From Duganella aquatilis (GTDB lineage: Bacteria; Pseudomonadota; Gammaproteobacteria; Burkholderiales; Burkholderiaceae_D), in the NCBI RefSeq assembly GCF_009674565.1, contig NZ_WKJL01000001.1, forward strand, positions 248,001 through 312,000: a stretch of DNA of 64,000 nt. Reading direction: 5' to 3'. How positions within the stretch are numbered: position 1 is the first letter of the stretch; each line of letters starts with the position of its first letter. The notes beneath the pieces are model-generated. The model saw nothing but the letters and a program-made list of their open reading frames with translations. It was not told the DNA's origin and ran no database searches. Shown one piece after another: positions 8,829 through 16,583 of the stretch. The position numbers and the translations under genes were made by a program.

Positions 8829-10975
8829 AAGTTGGCGTGCAGGCTGACGCGGTAGGCGCGCGGCGAACCTGGGGTGATGTTGTTGTCACCGTTGGCGTAC
8901 AGGTAGTACTTCTTGTCGGTCAGGTTCTCGACATTGACCTGCAGCTTGTAGTTGGCGTTGATCGTATAGAACAGCGCTGCATCCACCCGCGTGTAGCTTG
9001 GCAGCACCACCGTGTTGCTGGTCGACGCAAACATATCGTCGCGGCGGATCAGGCCCAGACCGGCGCCGACGGCCTGCGTGAAGTCATAGCGGTTCCACAG
9101 CGACAGCGTGTTCTTCGGCACCATGCCGACGATGGCGCCGTTCAGCGCGGTTGACGAGGCGGTCGCCAGCAGCTTGGCGTCCTGGTGCGCGTAGCCGCCG
9201 TTGATGCTCCATGCCCTGGTGATCTTGCCGTTGATGCCGATTTCGACGCCATTGGTGCGCTGGCCGTCGACCAGGCGATCGGCGATGCCGGTGGCTGGAT
9301 TCACCACCGCCACGTTGTTGCGGTTCAAACGGTACACGGCCAGCGTGGCCAGCAGGTCCGGCGCGACTTCCAGCTTGCCGCCGATTTCATAGTTGATGAA
9401 TTTTTCCGGCTTCAGGCCCTGGTTGATGCTGGTCAGGCTGCTCAGTTGGTCGCCGCCGCGCGGGAACGAGGCCACGCTGTAGTTGGCGTAAATCGTCGCG
9501 GCCTGCATCGGCTTGTACACCAGGCCAAGGCGTGGCGACACCAGGTTGTCCTTGCTCGACAGGTCGGCGGCGCTGGCCGGAATGGCGCGCAGGCCGGCCG
9601 CCACGTTGTTGTGGTAGTCGAGCTTGAAGCTGTCGTAGCGCAGGCCGGCGATCAGCTGCCATTGCGGCGTCAGCTCGATCTGGTCCTGGATGTAGACGCC
9701 GGCGATCTTGGCGGTGCTGTTGCCGTCGCGGTCGGCGCTGCCGCCGCCCAGCACGTAGTTGACCGGCAGCGAGCCGTCCGGGCTGGCCAGCGGCACGTTG
9801 ATCGAGGCGGTGTTGTTGGAGAACAGACCGGTCATGCGCAGGTAGTCGGTGTCCTGCTTGCCCAGTTCCAGGCCGGTCAGGATCTTGTGCCTGACGCCGC
9901 CGGTGTCGAGGTCGAAGGTCAGGTCGGTCTGGTTGAACAGGTTCTTGCGCCACTGGTGGTTGTTGTAGGCCGAAATCGGCACCGTGCCGGCTTTGACGTT
10001 GACCGCGCCGGCGTTGTAGTTCTGGTAGAACTTGTCGTAGTCGGTGTAGCGCGTCTTGTTCGACAGGTGCACGCCGCCGCCGAAGTCATGGTCGATGACG
10101 GCGCTGAAGGCGTTCGAGTTCAGGCGGGTAGGGCGGCTGTCCGGGCTGGCGTCGCCGAAGAAGGCGTCCACCGGCAGGTCCATCGGCACGCCGTTCAGCG
10201 ACGGCACGCCGCGGTCGGCGGCGCGCTTGTCTTCAAAGTGCTCGAAGCCCAGCACGATATTGGTGTCCTTGCCTGGGCGGATCGCCACGGTCGGATTGAT
10301 GCCCGAGCGTTTCAGCGTGGCGTTGCGCTGGTAGCCTTCCGAATCTTCCACCAGGCCGGTGACGCGCAGCGCCACGGTGTCGTTGATCGCCTGGCCGACA
10401 TCGACCGTCAGGCGGCGGTTCTTGTAACTGCCCAGCGTGACGTCGGCCGAACGCACCGGCGCGCCGAAGTTGGCCTGCTTGGTGACGCGGTTGATCACGC
10501 CGCCCGAACCGCCACGGCCGAAGATCATCGCGTTCGGGCCGGTCAGCGCTTCCACCTGCTCGACGTTGTACAGGTCGCGGTAGTACTCGACGTCGTCGCG
10601 CACGCCGTCGATGTAAAAGTCGCCGGAGGCGTTGGAGCTGCCGCGGAAGATCGGCGCATCGCGGTTGCCTTCGCCGTTGGCCATGCCGATGCCCGGCACG
10701 TAGCGCGCCACGTCGGCCATGCTCTGCATGCTCAGATCCTTGATCAGCGCCTGATTGATGACGGTGACGGTTTGCGGCAGGTCGCGGATGGCGGTGTCGG
10801 TCTTGGTGCCGGCGCTGGTGCGTTTGACCAGGTAGTCGTCCTGGACGGCCTGGCCGGTCACGGTGACGCTCGGCAGGGTGGTGTCGACCGGTTCGGCGGC
10901 GTGGGCGGTGGCGGCGAAGGCCAGCTGCAGCGCAAGTGCCAACGTGGTGACGCGGGGGAGATTGGTATTTTTCAT
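8825..10975 (-). CDS. TonB-dependent siderophore receptor (Fiu/catecholate type, no STN domain)
   Basis: Outer-membrane receptor of 716 residues for a ferric siderophore, probably of the catecholate class by its resemblance to Fiu-type proteins. Signal peptide about 1-26 (ending AHAA), TonB-box region around LPSVTVTG (about 33-41), plug with VEQVEALTGPNAMIFG and GGSGGVINRVTKQ, and a barrel ending in YRVSLHANF. It has no STN domain, so it is not a transducer for the FecIR systems. It overlaps the convergent fecR-like stop by 4 bp. A Fur-like site lies about 25 bp upstream of its start. Receptors of this type often work with PiuC, which here lies far away at 59071. Confidence 0.93.
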   Translation of the reverse strand: MKNTNLPRVTTLALALQLAFAATAHAAEPVDTTLPSVTVTGQAVQDDYLVKRTSAGTKTDTAIRDLPQTVTVINQALIKDLSMQSMADVARYVPGIGMANGEGNRDAPIFRGSSNASGDFYIDGVRDDVEYYRDLYNVEQVEALTGPNAMIFGRGGSGGVINRVTKQANFGAPVRSADVTLGSYKNRRLTVDVGQAINDTVALRVTGLVEDSEGYQRNATLKRSGINPTVAIRPGKDTNIVLGFEHFEDKRAADRGVPSLNGVPMDLPVDAFFGDASPDSRPTRLNSNAFSAVIDHDFGGGVHLSNKTRYTDYDKFYQNYNAGAVNVKAGTVPISAYNNHQWRKNLFNQTDLTFDLDTGGVRHKILTGLELGKQDTDYLRMTGLFSNNTASINVPLASPDGSLPVNYVLGGGSADRDGNSTAKIAGVYIQDQIELTPQWQLIAGLRYDSFKLDYHNNVAAGLRAIPASAADLSSKDNLVSPRLGLVYKPMQAATIYANYSVASFPRGGDQLSSLTSINQGLKPEKFINYEIGGKLEVAPDLLATLAVYRLNRNNVAVVNPATGIADRLVDGQRTNGVEIGINGKITRAWSINGGYAHQDAKLLATASSTALNGAIVGMVPKNTLSLWNRYDFTQAVGAGLGLIRRDDMFASTSNTVVLPSYTRVDAALFYTINANYKLQVNVENLTDKKYYLYANGDNNITPGSPRAYRVSLHANF

Positions 10976-10998
10976 GTCGATTCAATCTAAATATAAAT

Positions 10999-11017
10999 GA
11001 GAACGAATCGCATTATT
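10999..11017. promoter_or_regulatory. Fur-box-like site upstream of the Fiu-type receptor
   Basis: The 19 bases from GAGAACGAATCGCATTATT match the Fur consensus at about 12 of 19 positions, with good outer half-sites and a poor centre. It sits 24 bp upstream of the receptor start at 10975 (minus strand), where a Fur operator is expected. Confidence 0.45.
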
Positions 11018-11085
11018 GTTTGCGAATTGGCGGCGAAACAACGAAAGAATTATATTTTTGGCATCCGTGGCAGGGGCGCAACTTT

Positions 11086-11118
11086 TTAATGCTGCGTTAA
11101 TTCTCCGTTAGCTACCAT
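11086..11118 (+). promoter_or_regulatory. PmrA/QseB-type box promoter, copy A (upstream of Fur-family gene)
   Basis: TTAAT 11086-11090 and TTAAT 11097-11101 are 11 bp apart start to start, and a third, weaker TTAGC at 11108-11112 keeps the same period. Exactly 11 bp after the second TTAAT comes TACCAT (11113-11118), a -10-like hexamer. The same arrangement occurs at four other promoters in this window. The repeat spacing is that of PmrA/QseB boxes. The first downstream gene is the Fur-family regulator at 11178. Confidence 0.6.
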
Positions 11119-11177
11119 CCGCCTCCAACGCGGCCAGATAGTGGGCTGACCGCATGAACCTGGGATACGAGAGAGTT

Positions 11178-11684
11178 ATGGAGAACGCACCAACCACCAG
11201 CGGCGATTCGCAGGTGTTCGCGCAGTTGCGCAAACTGGGGCTGCGCCCCACCAGCGCCCGTGTTTGTGTGTTGCAGGTATTGAATGAGCATGTGCATGAA
11301 TCGCTGCCGGCCGAACGCATCTTCCTGCTGTTGATCGAGATCGGCATCAGCGTCAGCCTGGGCACGATTTACCGCGTGCTGAACGAGCTGGAACAGCGCG
11401 GCATGGTGCACAAGGAATGGTATGCGCTGGACCCGGCCGGCAAGTCGCGCTACGTGCTGGCGTCGGCGGTGGTGGCGCCGATCGCCTGTCAGCTGCTGTG
11501 TCCGTCCTGCGGCCGCAGCCACAGCGTGACGGACAAGCTGTTCCTGGAAGCGCTGCAGCGCCAGGCGCGCGCCGGCGGTTTCGATCAGGGCCTGGCGTCG
11601 GCCGTGATCAGCATTCCTTGTAATCAGTGCGCCAGCGCGGCGCCGCACCCAGTTGTTCAAACGCCAGGAACAGCACCGGCGTAA
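11178..11684 (+). CDS. Fur-family transcriptional regulator lacking the usual metal-sensing histidines
   Basis: DNA-binding protein of the Fur superfamily. ATG 11178 has a purine-rich site (GAGAGAG) and gives 168 residues; an upstream ATG at 11154 adds eight. The winged-helix part is well preserved (KLGLRPTSARVCVLQVL, GTIYRVLNELEQRGMV; about 15-85). The structural zinc cysteines are present as CPSC (about 110-113) and CNQC (about 151-154). The HHDH-type segment that normally precedes the first CxxC is replaced by PIACQLL, so the iron/zinc sensing site appears degenerate. The 3' end overlaps the convergent RND pump gene by 77 bp. A PmrA/QseB-type box lies upstream. Its targets are unknown. Confidence 0.85.
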   Translation: MENAPTTSGDSQVFAQLRKLGLRPTSARVCVLQVLNEHVHESLPAERIFLLLIEIGISVSLGTIYRVLNELEQRGMVHKEWYALDPAGKSRYVLASAVVAPIACQLLCPSCGRSHSVTDKLFLEALQRQARAGGFDQGLASAVISIPCNQCASAAPHPVVQTPGTAPA

Positions 11685-14667
11685 TAAACAGCGTGATCAG
11701 CTGCGAGAACAGCAGCCCGCCGACAATCGCGATGCCGAGCGGCTGGCGCAGCTCGGCGCCGGCGCCCAGGCCCAGCGCGATCGGCAGCGCCCCCATGATG
11801 GCGCACAGCGTGGTCATCATGATGGGACGGAAGCGCAGCAAACAGGCCTGCCGCACCGCATCCAGCGGCGTGGCGCCATCACGCTGCGCCACCAGCGCGA
11901 AGTCGATGATCATGATGGCGTTCTTCTTGACCACGCCGACCAGCAGCAGTATCCCGATCATGGCGATGAAGCTCAGTTCCAGCCCCGCCAGCCGCAGCGC
12001 CAGCAGCGCACCCACCGCTGCCGACGGCACGCCGAGCAGGATCGTGACCGGATGCACCCAGCTCTCGTACAGCATGCCCAGCACCACGTAGATCACCGCG
12101 ATGGCGATGGCGATCAGCCACAACTGGCTGTTCTGCGATTGCTGGAACAGCGCGGCGGCGCCGGCGTAGGTGCCGAAAATCGACGTCGGCAGGCCGATGC
12201 GCTGCTGCGCGGCGGCGATGGCGGCGGTGGCGTCGGACAGCGACTTGCCGGGCGCCAGATCGAACGAGATGGTCACTGCCGGCAACTGGCCCTGGTGGTT
12301 GACCGCCATCGTGCCGCGTCCGCGTCCCACCTCGGTGAAGGCGCGCAGCGGCACCAGCGCGCCGCCGGCGTTGCGCACATGGACCTTGGACAGGCTGCTT
12401 TCGTCGCGGCGGTACTGGTCGGCCAGCTCCATGATGACCTGGTAGCTGTCCTCCGGCGCGTAGATGGTCGACACCTGGCGCGTGCCGTAGGCGGCGTACA
12501 GCGTGTTGCGCACCGTGGCCATGTCCACGCCCAGCGTGGCGGCCTGCTCGCGGTCGACGCTCAGTTGCGCATCCATGCCGTCGTACTGGGCGTCGCTGTT
12601 GACGCCGACCAGCACGTCGCCGCGCTTGAGTTCATCCATCAGCCGCTTGGCCCACTGGTTCAGGTCGCCCGGCGTGACCGCCTGCAGCGTGTACTGGTAG
12701 GTGCTCTTCGACGACCGGCCGCCGACCTTCAGGTTCTGCACCGGACTGAAGAACACCTTGATATTGGGCAGAAAGCTGGTTTCCTGGCGCAGCCGCGCCA
12801 GCACCTGCGCCATCGGCGGATGGACGTCGTGCAGCGTGATGTAGAAATTGGTGGTGTCGTGGTCGACCTTGGCGGCAACGTCGCGCACGGCGGGATCGGC
12901 CATGATCACCTGTTGCAGCTGCCGCAGCACGGCCAGCCGGCCTTCGTACGACATGTCCTGCGGCGCATCGACGTTGCCGGAGACCTGGCCGGTGTCTTCC
13001 TGTGGGAAGAAGCCGCGCGGCGCGCTCATGTACAGCCAGCCGGTCAGCGCGAAGGTGGCCAGGGCCACCAGCAGCACCGGCAGGCGGTGCACCAGCGCCC
13101 GTTCCAGCAACCGCGCATAGCCGGCCAGCAGGCGGGAGAAGCCGGCTTCGAAGGCGCGGCTCCAGGCCGGCGCCGGCGCATGCAGCTGCGCCACCTTGAT
13201 GAACCTGGGCACCAGCAGCGGGATCAGCGTCAGCGAGGCGGCGGCCGACACCAGCACCGCCAGCGCGACAACAATCGCGAATTCATGGAACAGCAGGCCG
13301 ATGGTGCCGGGCATGAAGAAGATGGGAATGAACACCGCCATCAGCGACACCGAAATCGACACCACGGTGAAGGCCACCTCGCGGGTGCCCTGGATGGTGG
13401 CGGCGCGAGGGTCCATGCCGTCCTCGATATGGCGCATGATGTTTTCCAGCACCACGATGGCGTCATCCACCACCAGGCCGACCGCGATGGTCAGGCCCAT
13501 CAGCGAGATATTGTCCAGGTTCAGGTTCAGCGCGAACATCAGGCCGAAGGTGCCGAGCAGCGAGACCGGCAGGCTGATCGCCGGGATCAGCGTGGCCATC
13601 AGCTGGCGCAGGAACAGCAAGATCACCAGCACCACCAGCGCGATGGTCAGCAGCATGGTCAGGTTGACGTCGTGGATGGCGTTGCGGATTGAGATCGAGC
13701 GGTCGTTCAGCAACTGGATGCGCACCGAGCCGGGCAACTGGCTGGCCAGGCGCGGCATCATGGCGCGGATGGCGTCGACCGTGGCCACGGTGTTGGCGTC
13801 CGGCTGGCGCTGCACTTGCAGCAGGATGGCGTCGCGGCCGTTGATGGTGCTGCTGTTCTGGGTGTTCTCGATGCTGTCCTGCACGGTGGCGAAGTCGCTC
13901 AGGCGCACCGGACGGCCGTTGCGGCTGGCGACGATCAGCGGCGCGAAATCGGCGGCCTTCATCAGGCCGGGCGGCAGGTGCAGCGTCATCATCTGGCGCG
14001 GGCTGTCCAGCTGACCCAGCGGCGCGTTGGAATTGGCGGCTTTCAGCGCGGTGCTGACTTCATCCAAGGTCAGGTCCAGCGCGGCCAGGCGGTCGGGATC
14101 GACTTCGATGCGCACGGCGTAGCGTTTCTGGCCGTTGACCGTTACCTGCGCCACGCCGTTCAGGGTGGACAGCGCGGGCACGATCAGGTTGTCGGAATAA
14201 CTGTTCAGCTCGGACAGACGCAGCGACGGCGAATCCAGTCCGATCAGCAGGATGGGCGCGTCGGCCGGATTGACCTTGCGGTAGGACGGCGGCGTGGTCA
14301 TCTCGGCCGGCAGCGAGCGCGTCGCGCGGTACAGCGCGGCCTGCACGTCGCCGGCGGCGGCGTCGATGTTGCGGCTGGCGTCGAATTCCAGCGTGATCTG
14401 GGTTTCGCCCTGGATGCTGCTGGAGGTGGTGGCCAGCAGGCCGGGAATCGAAGTGAACTGCTTTTCCAGCGGCGTCGCCACCGAGCTGGACATGGTTTCC
14501 GGACTGGCGCCGGACAGGCGCGCGCTGACCTGGATGGTGGGCGTGTCGTAGGTCGGCAGGGCGGCCAGCGGCAGTTGCAGCCAGCAGGCGACGCCGCCGA
14601 CGATGACGGTCAGCCAGGCCAGCAGCGTGGCGATCGGGCGTTGCAGGCAGAAGGCGGCGATATTCAT
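11608..14667 (-). CDS. RND efflux transporter, HAE-1 family (MdtB/MdtC-like)
   Basis: Proton-driven inner-membrane pump subunit of 1019 residues, the usual RND length. The N-terminal segment after MNIAAFCLQRPIA is the first membrane helix. Family motifs SGASPETM, SSSVATPLEKQ, GLVVDDAIVVLENI (about 395-410, with the paired aspartates of helix 4) and a second helical bundle near the C-terminus are visible. It is most like MdtC-type pumps. It follows the adaptor gene with a 4-bp ATGA overlap. No outer-membrane channel is encoded next to it, so it presumably borrows one, possibly the OMF at 29476. The last 77 bp run opposite the Fur-family gene. Confidence 0.93.
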   Translation of the reverse strand: MNIAAFCLQRPIATLLAWLTVIVGGVACWLQLPLAALPTYDTPTIQVSARLSGASPETMSSSVATPLEKQFTSIPGLLATTSSSIQGETQITLEFDASRNIDAAAGDVQAALYRATRSLPAEMTTPPSYRKVNPADAPILLIGLDSPSLRLSELNSYSDNLIVPALSTLNGVAQVTVNGQKRYAVRIEVDPDRLAALDLTLDEVSTALKAANSNAPLGQLDSPRQMMTLHLPPGLMKAADFAPLIVASRNGRPVRLSDFATVQDSIENTQNSSTINGRDAILLQVQRQPDANTVATVDAIRAMMPRLASQLPGSVRIQLLNDRSISIRNAIHDVNLTMLLTIALVVLVILLFLRQLMATLIPAISLPVSLLGTFGLMFALNLNLDNISLMGLTIAVGLVVDDAIVVLENIMRHIEDGMDPRAATIQGTREVAFTVVSISVSLMAVFIPIFFMPGTIGLLFHEFAIVVALAVLVSAAASLTLIPLLVPRFIKVAQLHAPAPAWSRAFEAGFSRLLAGYARLLERALVHRLPVLLVALATFALTGWLYMSAPRGFFPQEDTGQVSGNVDAPQDMSYEGRLAVLRQLQQVIMADPAVRDVAAKVDHDTTNFYITLHDVHPPMAQVLARLRQETSFLPNIKVFFSPVQNLKVGGRSSKSTYQYTLQAVTPGDLNQWAKRLMDELKRGDVLVGVNSDAQYDGMDAQLSVDREQAATLGVDMATVRNTLYAAYGTRQVSTIYAPEDSYQVIMELADQYRRDESSLSKVHVRNAGGALVPLRAFTEVGRGRGTMAVNHQGQLPAVTISFDLAPGKSLSDATAAIAAAQQRIGLPTSIFGTYAGAAALFQQSQNSQLWLIAIAIAVIYVVLGMLYESWVHPVTILLGVPSAAVGALLALRLAGLELSFIAMIGILLLVGVVKKNAIMIIDFALVAQRDGATPLDAVRQACLLRFRPIMMTTLCAIMGALPIALGLGAGAELRQPLGIAIVGGLLFSQLITLFITPVLFLAFEQLGAAPRWRTDYKEC

Positions 14668-15812
14668 TGCTTGCCGTCCGTTGCCTTGGCTGCCGAGGTC
14701 GGCGCGACGGCGTTGTCGATGTGGATGGCGTCGCCGGAGCGCAGATTGGCGCCGCCTTCCAGCACCACCAGGCTGCCGCCCGCCAGGCCGGCCACCACCG
14801 CCTGTCCATCCTGCACCCGCAGCAGGCTGACCGGCTTGCGCAGCGCCTTGTTGTCGGCGCCGGCCAGGTAGACGAAGCGTCCGTCAGGCCCTTCCAGCAC
14901 CGCCTGGGGCGGCAGCGTCACGGCGTTGCGGTCGGCACCGGCCAGCACCGTCACGCGGGCGTAGGCGCCCGGCCACAGGTTGTTGCGCGGATTCGGCATG
15001 CTGGCCTTCAGACTGATGGTGCCGCTGTCGGTGTTGACCACGTTGTTGATGAAGGTGAGCTCGCCATCCACCGGCTTGCCGTCCGGGCTTTCCAGCTGCA
15101 CGCGCACCGGACCCTGGGCGCGCGCGGCCAGGATGGGCGCCAGGTACTGTTCAGGCAGATTGAATTCGACGCCGATCGGCGCGAACTGCACCAGCGTCAC
15201 CAGCGGCGCGGTGGCGCTGGTCTGCGCCAGGCTGCCCGGATGCACGGCCACCGCGCCGGTGCGGGCCGCCACCGGCGCCATGATGCGGGTGTGGGTCAGC
15301 ACCACGCGGGCGCTGTCGATGTCGGCCTGCGCCGCCTTCAGCTGCGCCTGCAGGGCCTCGACCTTGCTGGCGGCCGTGTCGACCGCGCTGGAGGTGATGA
15401 ACTGCGACTTCACCAGCTCCGACGAGCGGCCGTAGTCGCGCTTGGCGTCGGCCAGCTGGGCGCGGATCTGCGCCGCCTGCGCCTCGTTGCGCTGGAGCTG
15501 GGCGCGGGCGTCGGTGTCGTCCAGCGTGAACAGCAGCTGCCCGGCCCTGACGTCGTCGCCCTCCTTGAAGTGGATGCCGACGATGGTGGCGGTCAGCTGC
15601 GGCCGCACCTCGACCTGGTTCAGCGCCACCAGGTGGCCTTGCGCCGTCAGTTCCAGCGGCAGATCCTGCTGGCGGGCGACGGTCACGCTGACCAATGGCG
15701 GCGGCTTGACGGCGGCAGGCTGGGAAGTTTTGGCGCGCAGCGCGTAGGCCAGGGAGGCGCCGGCGGCAAGCAGCAGCGCGGCGAGGAGCAGGGGACGTTT
15801 GAGTATCAGCAT
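14664..15812 (-). CDS. RND efflux periplasmic adaptor (membrane fusion protein)
   Basis: Periplasmic adaptor of 382 residues linking the RND pump to an outer-membrane channel. An N-terminal hydrophobic anchor (LLLAALLLAAGASLAYAL, about 8-25) is not followed by a lipobox cysteine. Then come a lipoyl/barrel-sandwich half (VALNQVEVRPQLTATI), a coiled-coil hairpin (about 95-165, rich in Ala/Gln/Lys with QLKAAQADIDSARV), and beta-barrel segments. ATG 15812 lies about 7 bp from the -10-like hexamer of the box promoter on this strand, so the message may be leaderless; I see no alternative ATG, GTG or TTG start nearby. Coupled to the downstream RND gene. Confidence 0.92.
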   Translation of the reverse strand: MLILKRPLLLAALLLAAGASLAYALRAKTSQPAAVKPPPLVSVTVARQQDLPLELTAQGHLVALNQVEVRPQLTATIVGIHFKEGDDVRAGQLLFTLDDTDARAQLQRNEAQAAQIRAQLADAKRDYGRSSELVKSQFITSSAVDTAASKVEALQAQLKAAQADIDSARVVLTHTRIMAPVAARTGAVAVHPGSLAQTSATAPLVTLVQFAPIGVEFNLPEQYLAPILAARAQGPVRVQLESPDGKPVDGELTFINNVVNTDSGTISLKASMPNPRNNLWPGAYARVTVLAGADRNAVTLPPQAVLEGPDGRFVYLAGADNKALRKPVSLLRVQDGQAVVAGLAGGSLVVLEGGANLRSGDAIHIDNAVAPTSAAKATDGKQ

Positions 15813-15818
15813 GCACCG

Positions 15819-15851
15819 ATGTTAGTCGGCGCAGGGTTAAACCATTATTAA
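15819..15851 (-). promoter_or_regulatory. PmrA/QseB-type box promoter, copy B-left (adaptor/RND operon)
   Basis: Read on the minus strand: TTAAT (15851-15847), AATGGT, TTAAC (15840-15836), 11 bp, TAACAT (15824-15819). Same period and same 11-bp distance to a -10-like hexamer as the other copies. It points at the adaptor/RND operon. The distance to the adaptor ATG at 15812 is very short. Confidence 0.55.
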
Positions 15852-15860
15852 AGCGTCGCG

Positions 15861-15893
15861 TTAATACGCTGTTAATGAAGCGTTTCGTACACT
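15861..15893 (+). promoter_or_regulatory. PmrA/QseB-type box promoter, copy B-right (response regulator operon)
   Basis: TTAAT 15861-15865, ACGCTG, TTAAT 15872-15876, 11 bp, TACACT 15888-15893. It drives the response regulator/sensor/DedA operon, suggesting autoregulation. Transcription would begin near 15900, which favours the regulator start at 15924 over an upstream ATG at 15906. Confidence 0.62.
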
Positions 15894-15923
15894 GCCAGGC
15901 AGGTAATGAAACGAGGTGCGGTG

Positions 15924-16583
15924 ATGCGGTTGCTCTTGATAGAAGACGATCCGATGATCGGCGAAAGCATGGAAGAAGTGCTGCGCAAGGAAAATTACGC
16001 GGTCGACTGGGTGCGCGACGGCGACAACGGCCTGCTGGCGCTGCGCCAGAACGTCTACGACCTGCTGTTGCTGGATTTGGGCCTGCCGAAGAAGCAGGGC
16101 ATGCAGGTGCTGCGCCAGTACCGCGCCCATGGCGGCGGCGTGCCGGTATTGATCGTCACCGCGCGCGACGCCACCGCCTCGCGCGTCGAAGGGCTGGACG
16201 CTGGCGCCGACGACTACCTGGTCAAGCCGTTCGACGTCGACGAACTGCTGGCGCGCATCCGTGCGCTGCTGCGGCGCGGCAAGGCGCCGAACCAGGCGGT
16301 GGTGAGTCATCGCGGCCTGCAGGTCGACATGGCCGGCCACATCGCCAGTTTCAACGGCGTGCCGCTGCATCTGCCGGCGCGCGAATTCGCCGTGTTGCGC
16401 GCCTTGCTCGACGCGCCCGGCAGCGTGGTGTCCAAGAGCCAGCTGGAGGAACGCATCTACGGCTGGGGCGAGGAAATCGAGAGCAACACCATCGACGTCT
16501 ACATCCATCATCTGCGCAAGAAGCTGGGCACCGGCTTTATCCAGAACATCCGTGGCGTCGGCTACAAGCTGGCCGCCGCATGA
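15924..16583 (+). CDS. OmpR-family response regulator, QseB/PmrA subgroup
   Basis: Cytoplasmic DNA-binding response regulator of 219 residues from ATG 15924, which has a GAGGTG ribosome site; an in-frame ATG at 15906 is less likely. Receiver domain about 1-115 with acidic pair D8/D9, phosphoacceptor D51, T79 and K101. The winged-helix output domain (about 125-218) contains ERIYGWGEEIESNTIDVYIH, a hallmark of the QseB/PmrA subgroup. Its stop overlaps the sensor kinase start (ATGA). QseB/PmrA-like boxes lie on both sides of the divergent promoter, so it probably controls itself and the RND pump. A second regulator of the same subgroup is at 27540. Confidence 0.94.
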   Translation: MRLLLIEDDPMIGESMEEVLRKENYAVDWVRDGDNGLLALRQNVYDLLLLDLGLPKKQGMQVLRQYRAHGGGVPVLIVTARDATASRVEGLDAGADDYLVKPFDVDELLARIRALLRRGKAPNQAVVSHRGLQVDMAGHIASFNGVPLHLPAREFAVLRALLDAPGSVVSKSQLEERIYGWGEEIESNTIDVYIHHLRKKLGTGFIQNIRGVGYKLAAA

